Of a stretch of 64,000 nucleotides of DNA, positions 9,460-19,161 are shown piece after piece. The translations under genes were made by a program, and so were the position numbers. Below the pieces are notes generated by a model. It ran no database searches. It saw only the letters and a program-made list of their open reading frames with translations, and was not told the DNA's origin. Within the stretch, counting starts at the first letter, position 1, and every line of letters starts with the position of its first letter. The stretch comes from Patiriisocius sp047731265 (GTDB lineage Bacteria > Bacteroidota > Bacteroidia > Flavobacteriales > Flavobacteriaceae), in contig NZ_CP159835.1 of the NCBI RefSeq assembly GCF_047731265.1, forward strand, positions 1,054,001-1,118,000, in the 5' to 3' direction.

Positions 9460-9657
9460 AATTTAGGAGGCATCAAATTTGGGGCATGATGTTGAATTCA
9501 AACATAAAGAAAATTCTTACATAAAATAACACTTAAACGATTTTATTGTGTATTTAATCGTATTATTTGATTATTATTGGTTTTTTACCCACATAAAATA
9601 GCGCGCAATCGCAGGAAACAAAAGGGATTATGGATGCCGCAACAAAAACAATAAAAT

Positions 9658-10809
9658 ATGAAGAAATATCAAGTTTTTACGCTTTTAATCGTGTTTTTAG
9701 TGTCTTTTGGCTGTAAAAATGAAAGGATAATTGATTCGAAAACGACAATTCCTGCATTAAGTGCAGATAAAGTCGATGAAATGCACAGTGAAACCTTCGG
9801 AATTGTAATTCATGGAGGCGCAGGAACGATATTAAAGAAAAACATGACTGATTCGCTAGAAACAGCATACCGAGAAAAACTTACCGAGGCTGTTTCCGTA
9901 GGGTATCAAATATTAGAAAAAGGTGGCGAAGCCATGGATGCCGTTACAGCCACCATTACCATTATGGAAGACTCTCCTTTGTTCAATGCAGGAAAAGGCG
10001 CCGTATTTACCAATAAAGGAAAAAATGAACTAGACGCTTCGGTTATGGATGGTAAAACATTAGATGCTGGAGCAGTTGCAGGTGTTACCACGGTAAAAAA
10101 TCCAATTAACCTTGCTGTTGAAGTAATGAATAACTCCCCACACGTTTTATTAAGTGGTGAAGGAGCTGAAATTTTTGCAAGGGAAAAAGGGTTTGAAATG
10201 ACAGACCCTTCCTATTTCTATACTCAAAAACGATTTCAAGCATTACAACAAGTAAAGGCTAAAACAAGCCTTCGACCTTTAGAATCCCCTCAGGGTGATT
10301 CAGACATTGCACTTGCAAAAAATCAATCAGGCACCTCAAATTTCTTATCTCATTCAAATTTAGATTCTTACGATCCTTATATAAAAGACTCAAAATATGG
10401 GACGGTGGGTTGTGTCGTTTTGGATAAAAATGGAAATCTTGCCGCAGGCACTTCGACTGGTGGAATGACCAATAAAAAGTGGAGCCGTATTGGTGATGCT
10501 CCTATAATAGGCGCAGGTACCTACGCCAATAATGAGACCTGCGCTGTTTCTTCCACGGGATGGGGAGAATACTTTATGAGAGGACTTGTAGCATACGACA
10601 TTAGTGCGATGATGGAATATAAAGGCATTTCATTAAAAGAGGCGACCCATGAGGTGATTCAAAATAAACTCACAAAACTAGGGGGCACTGGAGGTATTGT
10701 TTCCATAGACTACGAGGGAAACGTCTCTATGGAATTTAATACACCCGGAATGTACCGAGCACATATGAATAGTAAAGGGGAGTTAGTGGTTAAAATTTTT
10801 AAAGATTGA
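9658..10809 (+). CDS. Isoaspartyl peptidase / L-asparaginase lipoprotein (Ntn hydrolase)
   Basis: 383 residues, with a lipobox at VSFGC (Cys near residue 19) that puts it in the envelope. The N-terminal part starts IVIHGGAGTI and contains the GGEAMDAV segment. The autocleavage site and catalytic Thr are in YGTVGCVVLDKNGN near residue 247, followed by STGGMTNKK and GDAPIIGAGTYANN. These features fit plant-type asparaginase/isoaspartyl peptidase, which hydrolyses beta-aspartyl dipeptides and asparagine. Glycosylasparaginase is a relative, but the residues around the Thr (GTVG rather than DTIG) favour the peptidase. About 60 bases lie between this and the next gene. Confidence 0.9.
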   Translation: MKKYQVFTLLIVFLVSFGCKNERIIDSKTTIPALSADKVDEMHSETFGIVIHGGAGTILKKNMTDSLETAYREKLTEAVSVGYQILEKGGEAMDAVTATITIMEDSPLFNAGKGAVFTNKGKNELDASVMDGKTLDAGAVAGVTTVKNPINLAVEVMNNSPHVLLSGEGAEIFAREKGFEMTDPSYFYTQKRFQALQQVKAKTSLRPLESPQGDSDIALAKNQSGTSNFLSHSNLDSYDPYIKDSKYGTVGCVVLDKNGNLAAGTSTGGMTNKKWSRIGDAPIIGAGTYANNETCAVSSTGWGEYFMRGLVAYDISAMMEYKGISLKEATHEVIQNKLTKLGGTGGIVSIDYEGNVSMEFNTPGMYRAHMNSKGELVVKIFKD

Positions 10810-10869
10810 GAAACGACCTCGCAAGTCGGAAATTTCAAGAAGAAAATTCCAAAAAAAATCAAAGTAGGT

Positions 10870-11289
10870 ATGATTCAAAAATTATTACAACCGTTAAAAG
10901 ATGCGCCAGTTTCATTATACCTTATATATCTCCTTGTTTATATTCCTTGGGGATTTGGGATGGACGCTTTTGGCACCTGGGCTGAAATTGCAAAATTTAA
11001 TAACTGGTGGCAAGTCGTTACTTGTTATGGATTGTATATGATTCCTATTTCTATCTTATTAAAAGACCGACCGTTTTTTGAACAATACGCTTATGGTTTA
11101 GTGGCTATGGGTCTACTAGAATTTGGGGGGTATTATTTTGAATCTAGTTATGCGTACCCCAATAACCTTGTTGAGCAACTATTTGGTACCCGAAATTTTG
11201 CATTAGGAATGACACTCTTTTTTGGATTGTATTTTCCGTTTGGAAATTGGATTGTTGGAGGAGTTTATAAGCGATTCTTTTCTAATTAA
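10870..11289 (+). CDS. Hypothetical integral membrane protein
   Basis: 139 residues with about four hydrophobic segments (start SLYLIYLLVYIPWGF, then VVTCYGLYMIPISILL, YGLVAMGLLEFGGYYF, and MTLFFGLYFPFGNWIVGG). Trp and Tyr are abundant at segment ends. I do not recognise the family. It follows the isoaspartyl peptidase gene by 60 bases on the same strand and may be cotranscribed. The coding call rests on the clean open frame, ATG start and consistent amphipathic pattern. Confidence 0.7.
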   Translation: MIQKLLQPLKDAPVSLYLIYLLVYIPWGFGMDAFGTWAEIAKFNNWWQVVTCYGLYMIPISILLKDRPFFEQYAYGLVAMGLLEFGGYYFESSYAYPNNLVEQLFGTRNFALGMTLFFGLYFPFGNWIVGGVYKRFFSN

Positions 11290-11418
11290 TGTATTTTTAA
11301 TATTTGTTCCCTACGCTATAATAACTACATATGCATACAAAAAAGACCTATACAACATTTGAAATGGAGATAAGGACTCATTTTGAAACAAAACTTAGGC
11401 GAGGCTGACGAAAGTATT

Positions 11419-11755
11419 CCAGATCAATTTCCTGCCAAACATCACACTCCGTTTTAAAACAAAAAATAAATGTCATATTTACAAGTACACTATCAGCAGC
11501 AAACGAAGGCTATCAAAATATGGCTTTACAGATGGAAGAACTTGCGAAACAACAGCCCAGTTTTTTAGGGATAGAAAGTGCTCGACAAGATGTTGGCATC
11601 ACAGTAAGTTATTGGCAAACAGAACAAGCTATTCTAGACTGGAAACCAAGTCCAGATCATCAACAGGCACAAAAACTAGGCAGAGATATTTGGTATGCTA
11701 TTAAAAGGTAGAGATTGCTAAAGTGGAACGAGTTTATAGATTCAATAGGGCCTAA
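11419..11755 (+). pseudogene. Broken antibiotic biosynthesis monooxygenase (ABM) family gene
   Basis: The open part encodes VIFTSTLSAANEGYQNMALQ, then QQPSFLGIESARQDVGITVS and HQQAQKLGRDIWYAI, a good ABM-domain match. Upstream, PDQFPAKHHTPF is in the same frame but is cut off by a TAA before VIFTS. Downstream, the frame stops at 11711, and the expected family C-terminus (VEIAKVERVYRF) continues in the +1 frame to a TAA at 11755. So the gene carries one in-frame nonsense codon and one frameshift. ABM proteins are small heme-degrading or quinone-oxidising enzymes; this one is very unlikely to be functional. Confidence 0.75.
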
Positions 11756-11840
11756 ACCGTCGAACTTTGTCAAATATGAAACACCAAAGTCTAGGTGTTC
11801 TTCGTTTAATAAATAGTCTCTTTTTTTAATTACTTCAGAC

Positions 11841-11862
11841 CTGTCTGCCTGCAGGCAGGAAT
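11841..11862. repeat. Dispersed GC-rich palindrome
   Basis: CTGCCTGCAGGCAG is a perfect palindrome inside a GC-rich patch in otherwise AT-rich DNA. Related sequences with CCTGCC/GGCAGG arms occur at 20153 and around 29047-29106, which suggests a dispersed family. Confidence 0.55.
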
Positions 11863-12031
11863 GTGCTTCTAAATTCATGTTCAGTCTTTTTTGGAGTTGT
11901 TCTTTGAAGACCAAGTCGAATAAAACGAATACTAAACCAATGGCAACGAATGCTAAAATCTCTACAAACATATAGGTCAGTTTCTATATATTTGATGTAT
12001 TGATAACAATTAAACACGTAATAGTTGAAGT

Positions 12032-13011
12032 GTGCTTTTCAAAAATTTAGATTGGGGTATTGTGCTCACGTATATTTTCTGCCTATTCATTAGTATCTTT
12101 CTGCTAGTTAGACATACAAGCACCTATTTGTCTGATCAAGACAAAAAAGGATCAACACAACTTAATCGCGTTAGAGAAAAACGAATCACCCCTTTTAATG
12201 CCCTATCATTAAAAAAGGAATTAAGTGCCGGTCTTTTTCTATTAATAACGCTCAACATTTTACTGCTAGCCGTCAATTTTTTAGACATAAAAAATGTGTG
12301 GTTTGGTTTTGAATGGGATGGACAAACTCTTATAGAATTTGTGCATGAAGCAACCTATTTATTAATCCTTTCCATTCTTATCTCCATTGCAATAGTGCTG
12401 TTATATTTCCGTGAAAATTTAAATTTCTACAGTAAAACACCTTGCTTAAAAAACTAAGCTATGTATGGATTCTACAAAATGTGATTTTAGCAATTTCAGT
12501 TGGAATTCGTAATTTTTGGTATTTTGAATATTATTCACTCGCATATAAAAGGATAGGCATTTTTTTCTTTTTAACCGCAACTATTTATGGGCTTTATACT
12601 GTCTTGATAAAAGTGAAAGATAAAAAATCATCATTCTATTTATTTAGAAACAATGCTTGGAGTGTTTTTCTTATTTTGGTAGTTACAAGTTGAGTTCCTT
12701 GGGATATTGTCATTTCAAAATACACCTTTTCACATGCCGATGAGTCTTATATTGAATTGGATTATCTAGCCCATTTTTCAGACAAAGCATTGCCAAGTCT
12801 TGACAAAAATTTACAAACCGTCGCACAAATAAAAGAAAATCAAAACGAACAATTTCTTCCTGACCACGATATAAAGGCTGATTTGTATATCCAGCACATT
12901 ACGTATAAAAAAGTAGCATTCAAAAAGAAATGGGAGCGTAAAAACTGGCTCGCTTGGAACTGGGCAGAATATAGGGCTTATGCGAAACTATTTGAAGATT
13001 CAAAACAATAA
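12032..13011 (+). pseudogene. Broken DUF4173 membrane protein gene
   Basis: Three consecutive pieces line up as one DUF4173-like protein. The first (GTG at 12032) has two membrane segments and ends LNFYSKTPCLKN. The second is shifted in frame from about 12442 and continues LKKLSYVWILQNVILAISV, then LAYKRIGIFFFL. A TGA at 12691 then interrupts the same frame, which resumes with WDIVISKYTFSHADESYIEL and DYLAHFSDKALPSLD. So there is one frameshift and one nonsense codon. Full-length members have a longer N-terminal membrane region, so the start is probably missing too. Normal function of the family is unknown. Confidence 0.75.
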
Positions 13012-13040
13012 GCTTTTTATAGAATTTGTATCTTAGACCA

Positions 13041-15596
13041 ATGAAATTGAAGTGGGGTCTAATATTTTTATCAAGTTTACTAATAAATTGCAAGCAATCG
13101 ACAAATAGCATTCAATCTCTTAATGGAAACGATTGGCAGTTTACTCAGGATTATAAAAACCCTAATAACACCTATGATATTGTAAACTGGCAACCCGCAA
13201 CAGTTCCTGGCAGTGTTCAAAAAGATTTACTAAACCTCGGCAGAATTCCAGACCCTTTTAAAGGCAGCAACGAAGACAGTATTCAATGGGTATCAGAAAG
13301 AAGCTGGATTTATAAAAAAGAATTTTCTGTTTCTGCGGAAATTTTAAAAAAACAAAAACATATTTTAAGGTTTGAAGGGTTGAATACCTATGCTCATTTT
13401 CTATTTAATAACAAAAAACTAACAAAGACAAACAACGCATTCAGGATTTGGGAAGTAGATGTTTCAGATCTAATTGAAACGGAAAACGCCGTAGAAATAA
13501 CTTTTTATCCTACGGACGAATATGAGGAAAAAGAATCCGCAAAACTAAACTACACCCTTCCAGAATCCCCTAGGGTATTCACCCGCAAACCACAATTTCA
13601 ATACGGCTGGGATTGGGGGCCTACGATTAAAACAATGGGTATTTGGCGTGATGTTTCTTTGGTGAGTTATGACCAAGTGAGAATGAAAGATGCTTTTGTT
13701 CAAACCAACACCGTTTCCGAAGAAAAAGCTATGTTGACTGCCAATATCGAGTTTGAAACTTTTGATTATGATAAGAGTAGTATTGAAATAGTAAACAACA
13801 CAACAAACGAAACTATAGCAAACGAAATTGAAATCTATGGGAATGACACCTATAAATTTCCTATCATAATTGACCACCCTAAACTCTGGTGGACTCACAA
13901 TCTAGGCGAACCATTTTTATACGATTTTACCATCAATGTAAAAAAAGGGAATACCGTAATCCAATCCATCAACAAAAAAGTGGGAATCCGAACAATTGAA
14001 TTAGTCACCGAAAAAGACAGCATAGGTGAAGGGTTTTATTTTGAACTTAACGGGAAACCTGTTTATATGAAAGGAGCTAATTACATCCCGCAAAACATTT
14101 TTCTTGCAGATGTCCTCCCAAAAGAGCGAAAGAAGTTATTAGATGATGTGGTAGCGGCAAATATGAATATGCTTCGTGTTTGGGGCGGTGGTGTTTATGA
14201 GGAGGATCTTTTCTATGATTTGTGCGATGAAAAAGGAATCCTAATTTGGCAGGATTTTATGTTTGCTTGTGCCATGTATCCCGGCGATGCAGCATTTCTA
14301 GAAAATGTAAAAGGAGAAGCAATCGATACGGTAAAACGACTGCGACAACATCCAAGCATCGCGCTCTATTGTGGCAATAATGAAAATCGTGAGGGTTGGC
14401 ACCGTTGGGGTTGGCAAGCAGACAAAACTGAAGCTCAAAAAGAAGAAATCTGGAATAACTACCAAGCTATTTTTAACGATATGCTTCCTAAAGTGGTGGA
14501 TAATTTAAGTCCTGCGATATCCTATTGGGAGAGTTCGCCTAAGTTTGGTCGTGGTGACAAACGCTATCAGCTTGAAGGCGATGCACACGACTGGTGGGTA
14601 TGGCACGACGGTTACCCTTTTGAACATTTTGAAGAAGAAGTTCCACGGTTTATGAGTGAGTTTGGTTTCCAATCCTTCCCAAGTTACGAAGCCATAAAAT
14701 ATTTTACAGAGCAAGATAGTATTGATCTCAATCATCCCAGTTTTACCACACATCAAAAACACGCGCGAGGGTATAAGCTCATTCGAGAATACATGGAACG
14801 TGAATTTCCTGTGCCCACAAATCCTGAAGATTATGTGTATGTGAGCCAGTTATTACAAGCCTACGGAATCACAAAAGGCATCTTCGCCCACCGCCGTGCT
14901 AAACCCTATAATATGGGTACGCTCTATTGGCAACTAAACGATTGTTGGCCGGTGGTTTCTTGGTCCAGTATTGACGGAATGGGAAATTGGAAAGCGCTGC
15001 ATTTTAAGGCTAGAGAGGCATTTAAAAATAGATTAATTGTTCCTTTTGAAGAAAATAACATTTTAAAAATCTCAATTGTTGACGATGCTATCAGGACAAT
15101 AACGGCCGATTTATTAGTGCTTTTTAAAGATTTTAACGGTGAGATTTTAGCCGAATTTAATGAAGAAGCTATTTCCACTTTTAATGAAAAAAATGAAGTT
15201 ATTTTTGAAATTCCTTTACACAAATTGAATATTGATAGACGTAAAAGTTATGCTGAAATTTTCTTCGGAAATGACAATGTGGTTCATTATTTTGAGAAGC
15301 CAAAAAACCTGAATTTATCAACTGAAAAACTAACTGCTGAAATGGTAAAAAAAGAATACGGTTATGAAATTAGGTTGCATTCAGAAACACTACAAAAAGA
15401 TGTTTTTTTATATTCAGAAGCGGAAGGTACTTTCGAAAATAATTTTATAGATGTACTCCCTAATAGAACAGAAAACATTAAATTTAAAACAGAAATTAAA
15501 GCTCCTCTAATAAAATACAAGACGTTAAACCAAATAAATAATACCGTCAACAATGCCAAAAATAAGGTTAGTGTTATTATAGAACTTGTCCATTAA
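13041..15596 (+). CDS. Beta-mannosidase, glycoside hydrolase family 2, lipoprotein
   Basis: 851 residues. The signal peptide ends in SLLINC (Cys near residue 17), so the enzyme is lipid-anchored. The N-terminal jelly roll includes the beta-mannosidase-typical WDWGPTIKT. The catalytic barrel holds MLRVWGGGVYEEDLFYDLCD, the acid/base Glu in YCGNNENREG, and the nucleophile Glu in MSEFGFQSFPS. It removes terminal beta-linked mannose, for example from the core of N-glycans or mannan. The next gene, a GH20 hexosaminidase, starts 16 bases downstream and is surely cotranscribed. I start at the ATG at 13041; an in-frame TTG lies 15 bases upstream. Confidence 0.93.
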   Translation: MKLKWGLIFLSSLLINCKQSTNSIQSLNGNDWQFTQDYKNPNNTYDIVNWQPATVPGSVQKDLLNLGRIPDPFKGSNEDSIQWVSERSWIYKKEFSVSAEILKKQKHILRFEGLNTYAHFLFNNKKLTKTNNAFRIWEVDVSDLIETENAVEITFYPTDEYEEKESAKLNYTLPESPRVFTRKPQFQYGWDWGPTIKTMGIWRDVSLVSYDQVRMKDAFVQTNTVSEEKAMLTANIEFETFDYDKSSIEIVNNTTNETIANEIEIYGNDTYKFPIIIDHPKLWWTHNLGEPFLYDFTINVKKGNTVIQSINKKVGIRTIELVTEKDSIGEGFYFELNGKPVYMKGANYIPQNIFLADVLPKERKKLLDDVVAANMNMLRVWGGGVYEEDLFYDLCDEKGILIWQDFMFACAMYPGDAAFLENVKGEAIDTVKRLRQHPSIALYCGNNENREGWHRWGWQADKTEAQKEEIWNNYQAIFNDMLPKVVDNLSPAISYWESSPKFGRGDKRYQLEGDAHDWWVWHDGYPFEHFEEEVPRFMSEFGFQSFPSYEAIKYFTEQDSIDLNHPSFTTHQKHARGYKLIREYMEREFPVPTNPEDYVYVSQLLQAYGITKGIFAHRRAKPYNMGTLYWQLNDCWPVVSWSSIDGMGNWKALHFKAREAFKNRLIVPFEENNILKISIVDDAIRTITADLLVLFKDFNGEILAEFNEEAISTFNEKNEVIFEIPLHKLNIDRRKSYAEIFFGNDNVVHYFEKPKNLNLSTEKLTAEMVKKEYGYEIRLHSETLQKDVFLYSEAEGTFENNFIDVLPNRTENIKFKTEIKAPLIKYKTLNQINNTVNNAKNKVSVIIELVH

Positions 15597-15611
15597 AAAC
15601 TACCCAAAAAT

Positions 15612-17957
15612 ATGGCAAAGAAAACCTTCCGTAAAATCTCTCTGCTATTGGTGCTATTAGGGTTACTAAGCATTACAAGCTGTAGCGATACATCGAGCTT
15701 TGATTATGTTGCAAGTACTCATATTATTCCAGCTCCAAAGCAATTGGTAACTGGAGAAGGGTTTTTTACTTTAGACAAAAATATAAGCTTTAAGTCAATT
15801 GAATACTTTGGTAGCGAAAACAGCTATTTCTCAAACTATATGCAACAGAAATTGGGGTTTAATTTTGAAACTACAAACCGTGATGATAAAGCTCAAATAC
15901 TCTTTAAAAGGAACAATAATTTAGTAGAAGAAGGGTATTTGCTGTCGATAGATCAAAAAATCACCATCGAAGCAAATACCCAAAAAGGGCTGTTTTATGG
16001 AATTCAATCATTAATTCAGTTACTCCCTTTTGAACACCTACAGGCTCTTAAAGTAAAAAGTGTAAAATTCCCTAGGGTCATAGTTAAAGACGAACCCAAA
16101 TTCAAATACCGTGGAATGCATCTTGACGTATCACGACATTTCTTTCCAGTCGAGTTTATAAAAGAATACATTGACCATCTAGCCATGCTTAAGATGAACA
16201 ACTTTCACTGGCACTTAACCGACGATCAAGGATGGCGAATTGAGATTAAACAATATCCTGAGCTAACAAACAAAGCAGCCAATCGCCAAGAAACCTTGAT
16301 AGGGCATTATAACGATTCTCCACAAGAATTTGACGGCAAACGTTATGGCGGGTTTTACACACAAGAGGACGTAAAAGAAATTGTAGCCTATGCCTCTCAA
16401 AGACATATCACAGTAATTCCAGAGATTGAAATGCCAGGGCACACACAAGCTGCGATACACGCATATCCTGAGTTAGGTTGTACGGGTTTACAAGTACCCG
16501 TAGCCACAAAATGGGGGGTTTTTGAAGAGGTATTCTGTCCAAAGGAAGAGACCTTTACATTTCTTAAAAATGTCTTAGATGAAGTCGCAGCTTTATTCCC
16601 GAGTGAATATATCCATATTGGTGGTGACGAAGCTCCAAAAACCAGATGGAAATCATGTGCCCACTGTCAGAATTTAATGAAAGATAAAGGACTAAAAAAC
16701 GAAGAAGAATTACAAAGCCATTTTATTACTACTATTGAAAAACACCTTAATAGTACAGGTAAAAAAATAATAGGTTGGGACGAAATTTTAGAAGGCGGTC
16801 TCGCACCCAATGCCACAGTAATGTCATGGCGAGGGTCTAATGGAGCTATTGAAGCTGCAAAAGAAGGCCATGATGTAATCATGACTCCTACGAGCCACTC
16901 TTATTTTGATTATTATCAAGCCACCTACGAAGATGAGCCAACGGCAATTGGCGGTTATCTTCCGCTTAAAAAGGTCTTTGGGTTTAATCCCGTTCCCGCC
17001 GAACTAAATCCTGAAGAAGCAAAACACGTTCTTGGCGCACAGGGAAATATCTGGACTGAATATATATCCACCTCAGACCAATTAGAATATATGGCCTTCC
17101 CCAGAATGTTAGCAATGGCGGAAGTTGTTTGGAGTGGTCCCACAAAAAATCTAGAAGAAGATTACGATAATTTTTTAGAGCGATTAGAACCTTTTATGGA
17201 ACGAATGGATGTTTTAGATATTAACTACGCAAACCATCTTTTTAATTTGGAAGGTGCGGTTGTAAAAGAAAACAACGAAGTATTTTATACATTAAGTACT
17301 CCTACAAAAGGAAAGGAAATAAGATACAGTGTTAATGACAAAAAGAAACTAAAGTACGTAAAGCCTTTTAAAATTTCAGCCCTCACTTCACCAGAGGCTG
17401 CAAAGGGTATTCCTCAATATGTAATTAATGGACAGGTTTATAAAAAGGGAGCTGCCGTGGGGCGCAAATTTTCAGACACAATTGACTATCACAAAGCAGT
17501 TAATGCTCAAGTAGCTATAAATGTGGAACCACATCCTGCTTATAGCGCTGGCGGTAAAGAAGCGCTCATAAATGGAGTGAACGGGAGCAATACCCGCTTT
17601 GGAGATAAAGAGTGGTTGGGCTTTTGGGGTGATGATTTAGAGATTACCATCACATTTCCAGAACCTACTAAAATCAATAAAATAAGTACTCGTTTTTATA
17701 ATGCAAATGGGCAGTGGTTGTATGCACCTAATAATTGGAGGGCAATAATTACTTTAGAAAATGGCAGCATACTTTCTAACAAACAAATGATTAATAGCGA
17801 CGAACAAATAGTTTTATCAGAAATGAAATTAGACACTAAAAGTTATTTAACTAAGCAACTAGTCCTTCGTATCCCTAGCTACGGTATAATCCCAGACGGC
17901 TATCAAGGAGCTGGCAATAAAGCGTGGACGTTTATAGATGAGGTAATTGTTGAATAA
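15612..17957 (+). CDS. Beta-N-acetylhexosaminidase, glycoside hydrolase family 20, lipoprotein
   Basis: 781 residues with a lipobox (SITSC near residue 24). The small N-terminal GH20b domain is followed by the barrel beginning FKYRGMHLDVSRHFFP. MNNFHWHLTDDQGWRIEI and the catalytic Asp-Glu pair in HIGGDEAPKTRWK are intact. The C-terminal 170 residues resemble a carbohydrate-binding or chitobiase C-terminal module. It releases terminal GlcNAc or GalNAc from glycans or chitin fragments. Paired with the beta-mannosidase upstream, this points to breakdown of mannose/GlcNAc-containing glycans at the cell surface or in the periplasm. Confidence 0.95.
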   Translation: MAKKTFRKISLLLVLLGLLSITSCSDTSSFDYVASTHIIPAPKQLVTGEGFFTLDKNISFKSIEYFGSENSYFSNYMQQKLGFNFETTNRDDKAQILFKRNNNLVEEGYLLSIDQKITIEANTQKGLFYGIQSLIQLLPFEHLQALKVKSVKFPRVIVKDEPKFKYRGMHLDVSRHFFPVEFIKEYIDHLAMLKMNNFHWHLTDDQGWRIEIKQYPELTNKAANRQETLIGHYNDSPQEFDGKRYGGFYTQEDVKEIVAYASQRHITVIPEIEMPGHTQAAIHAYPELGCTGLQVPVATKWGVFEEVFCPKEETFTFLKNVLDEVAALFPSEYIHIGGDEAPKTRWKSCAHCQNLMKDKGLKNEEELQSHFITTIEKHLNSTGKKIIGWDEILEGGLAPNATVMSWRGSNGAIEAAKEGHDVIMTPTSHSYFDYYQATYEDEPTAIGGYLPLKKVFGFNPVPAELNPEEAKHVLGAQGNIWTEYISTSDQLEYMAFPRMLAMAEVVWSGPTKNLEEDYDNFLERLEPFMERMDVLDINYANHLFNLEGAVVKENNEVFYTLSTPTKGKEIRYSVNDKKKLKYVKPFKISALTSPEAAKGIPQYVINGQVYKKGAAVGRKFSDTIDYHKAVNAQVAINVEPHPAYSAGGKEALINGVNGSNTRFGDKEWLGFWGDDLEITITFPEPTKINKISTRFYNANGQWLYAPNNWRAIITLENGSILSNKQMINSDEQIVLSEMKLDTKSYLTKQLVLRIPSYGIIPDGYQGAGNKAWTFIDEVIVE

Positions 17958-17987
17958 TAACTATATTGTAGTATAAATTAAAAAATT

Positions 17988-18155
17988 ATGTTGTCTAAAG
18001 AAATTGTTAGAAAGCAATTAGAAAACTTTCCTGATCAGTTTTCCATTGACGAGCTTGTAGAACGCCTCATCTTGCTAGTTAAAATAGAAAAAGGCAATAA
18101 ACAATCTGAAGATAATAATGTGGTTTCTGATAATGACCTTGACAAAGAAATTTAA
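17988..18155 (+). CDS. Antitoxin of a ParE-type toxin-antitoxin pair
   Basis: 55 residues, from ATG 17988 to TAA 18155. The sequence begins MLSKEIVRKQLENFPDQFSI and has a helix DELVERLILLVKIEKG followed by an acidic tail (DNDLDKEI). Short acidic proteins of this kind regularly precede ParE toxins in Bacteroidota. The toxin gene begins two bases after the stop. It follows the hexosaminidase gene by 30 bases, so readthrough from the glycosidase operon is likely. Confidence 0.8.
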   Translation: MLSKEIVRKQLENFPDQFSIDELVERLILLVKIEKGNKQSEDNNVVSDNDLDKEI

Positions 18156-18157
18156 CA

Positions 18158-18454
18158 ATGGTTCAAATAAACTGGTCGCCACAATCTATTTCAGATTTAA
18201 AAACTATTAAGGAATATATTGCTAAAGATTCTTATAAATATACAAAACTACAAGTAATCAAACTTAGATTGCGACCTCGAATTCTGCAAGAACACATTTA
18301 CGCTGGTCATATTGTTGATGAAATGGAAGACAAAAAATATCGAGAGTTAATTGAAGATAATTATAGAGTCATCTATAAAATTGTAAATAGTCCTAGAATC
18401 GACATCCTTACCATCCACCATACAGCTAGAGATCTTTCAAAAAAGAATCTATGA
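18158..18454 (+). CDS. parE: RelE/ParE family toxin
   Basis: 98 residues of the ParE/RelE fold. INWSPQSISDLKTIKEYIAK is the N-terminal strand and helix, and EDNYRVIYKI and IDILTIHHTARDL are the typical central and C-terminal strands. ParE toxins usually target DNA gyrase and RelE relatives cut ribosome-bound mRNA; the sequence does not decide, but the RYRVIY/HHTARDL layout is ParE-like. The gene is two bases downstream of its antitoxin, and its last four bases overlap the start of cutC (ATGA arrangement), so the three should be translated together. Confidence 0.88.
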   Translation: MVQINWSPQSISDLKTIKEYIAKDSYKYTKLQVIKLRLRPRILQEHIYAGHIVDEMEDKKYRELIEDNYRVIYKIVNSPRIDILTIHHTARDLSKKNL

Positions 18455-19155
18455 AAATAGAAGTCTGTGCCAATGGTTTTGAATCTGCATTTATTGCGAA
18501 TGAGACAGGTGCAAATCGTATTGAATTATGTGAAAACTTGTCAGTGGGAGGCATTACTCCTTCAAGAGCAATGATCACTCGAGTACTTCAAGAAATAGGG
18601 ATTGAAACACACGTTTTAATTAGACCAAGAGCAGGAGATTTTTGTTATTCTGAAACAGAAATTATCACGATGATTCAAGATATCGAGTTCTGTAAAATAA
18701 TGGGTTGCAATGGGATTGTAAGCGGAATACTAACTTCGGAAAATAACATTGACCTTCTAAATACCGAAAGGCTCATTGAAGCTGCAGGCAAAATGGAATT
18801 TACCTTCCACCGCGCTTTTGATGTTTGCCGAAACCCCTTACTTGCTCTGCAGCAACTAAATGGTTTAAAAGTCAAACGCCTTCTGAGCTCGGGACAAAAA
18901 TCAAAAGCAATTGACGGAATTGAATTATTGAAAGCATTGAAAACACTTTCCGAAGAGAAAATTCAGATAATGCCTGGTGGTGGAATCACTCCAAAAAATG
19001 TGTTCGTGTTTAAAGAAGCTGGCTTTGAAATGGTTCATTTTTCGGCAATAAAAAAAGAAGCTTCTGCGAATAATGAAAACTTATTTATAGCTTCCGTTTC
19101 TGGTGTTTCAAATGCTAGAACAATACTACAAATTAAAAAGATTCTAGGAGTTTGA
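18451..19155 (+). CDS. cutC: CutC family protein
   Basis: 234 residues. The CutC barrel is clear: IEVCANGFESAFIANETGAN at the N-terminus, IELCENLSVGGITPS, HVLIRPRAGDFCY, TFHRAFDVCRNP, LLSSGQKS and IMPGGGI. CutC was named for copper tolerance in E. coli, though that role has been disputed and the real activity is unknown. In Bacteroidota it is often found with glycosidase genes, as it is here behind GH2 and GH20. It overlaps the toxin gene by four bases. Confidence 0.93.
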   Translation: MKIEVCANGFESAFIANETGANRIELCENLSVGGITPSRAMITRVLQEIGIETHVLIRPRAGDFCYSETEIITMIQDIEFCKIMGCNGIVSGILTSENNIDLLNTERLIEAAGKMEFTFHRAFDVCRNPLLALQQLNGLKVKRLLSSGQKSKAIDGIELLKALKTLSEEKIQIMPGGGITPKNVFVFKEAGFEMVHFSAIKKEASANNENLFIASVSGVSNARTILQIKKILGV

Positions 19156-19161
19156 TCGTGC

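Noticed and set aside
9658..10809. Glycosylasparaginase
   Set aside because: The family is related, but the residues around the catalytic Thr (GTVG) and the STGGM segment fit isoaspartyl peptidase better.
11856..11971. Minus-strand frame beginning MFVEILAFVAIGLVFVLFDL
   Set aside because: A short hydrophobic start that soon runs into the dispersed palindrome and the edge of the ABM pseudogene; no family match and no supporting context.
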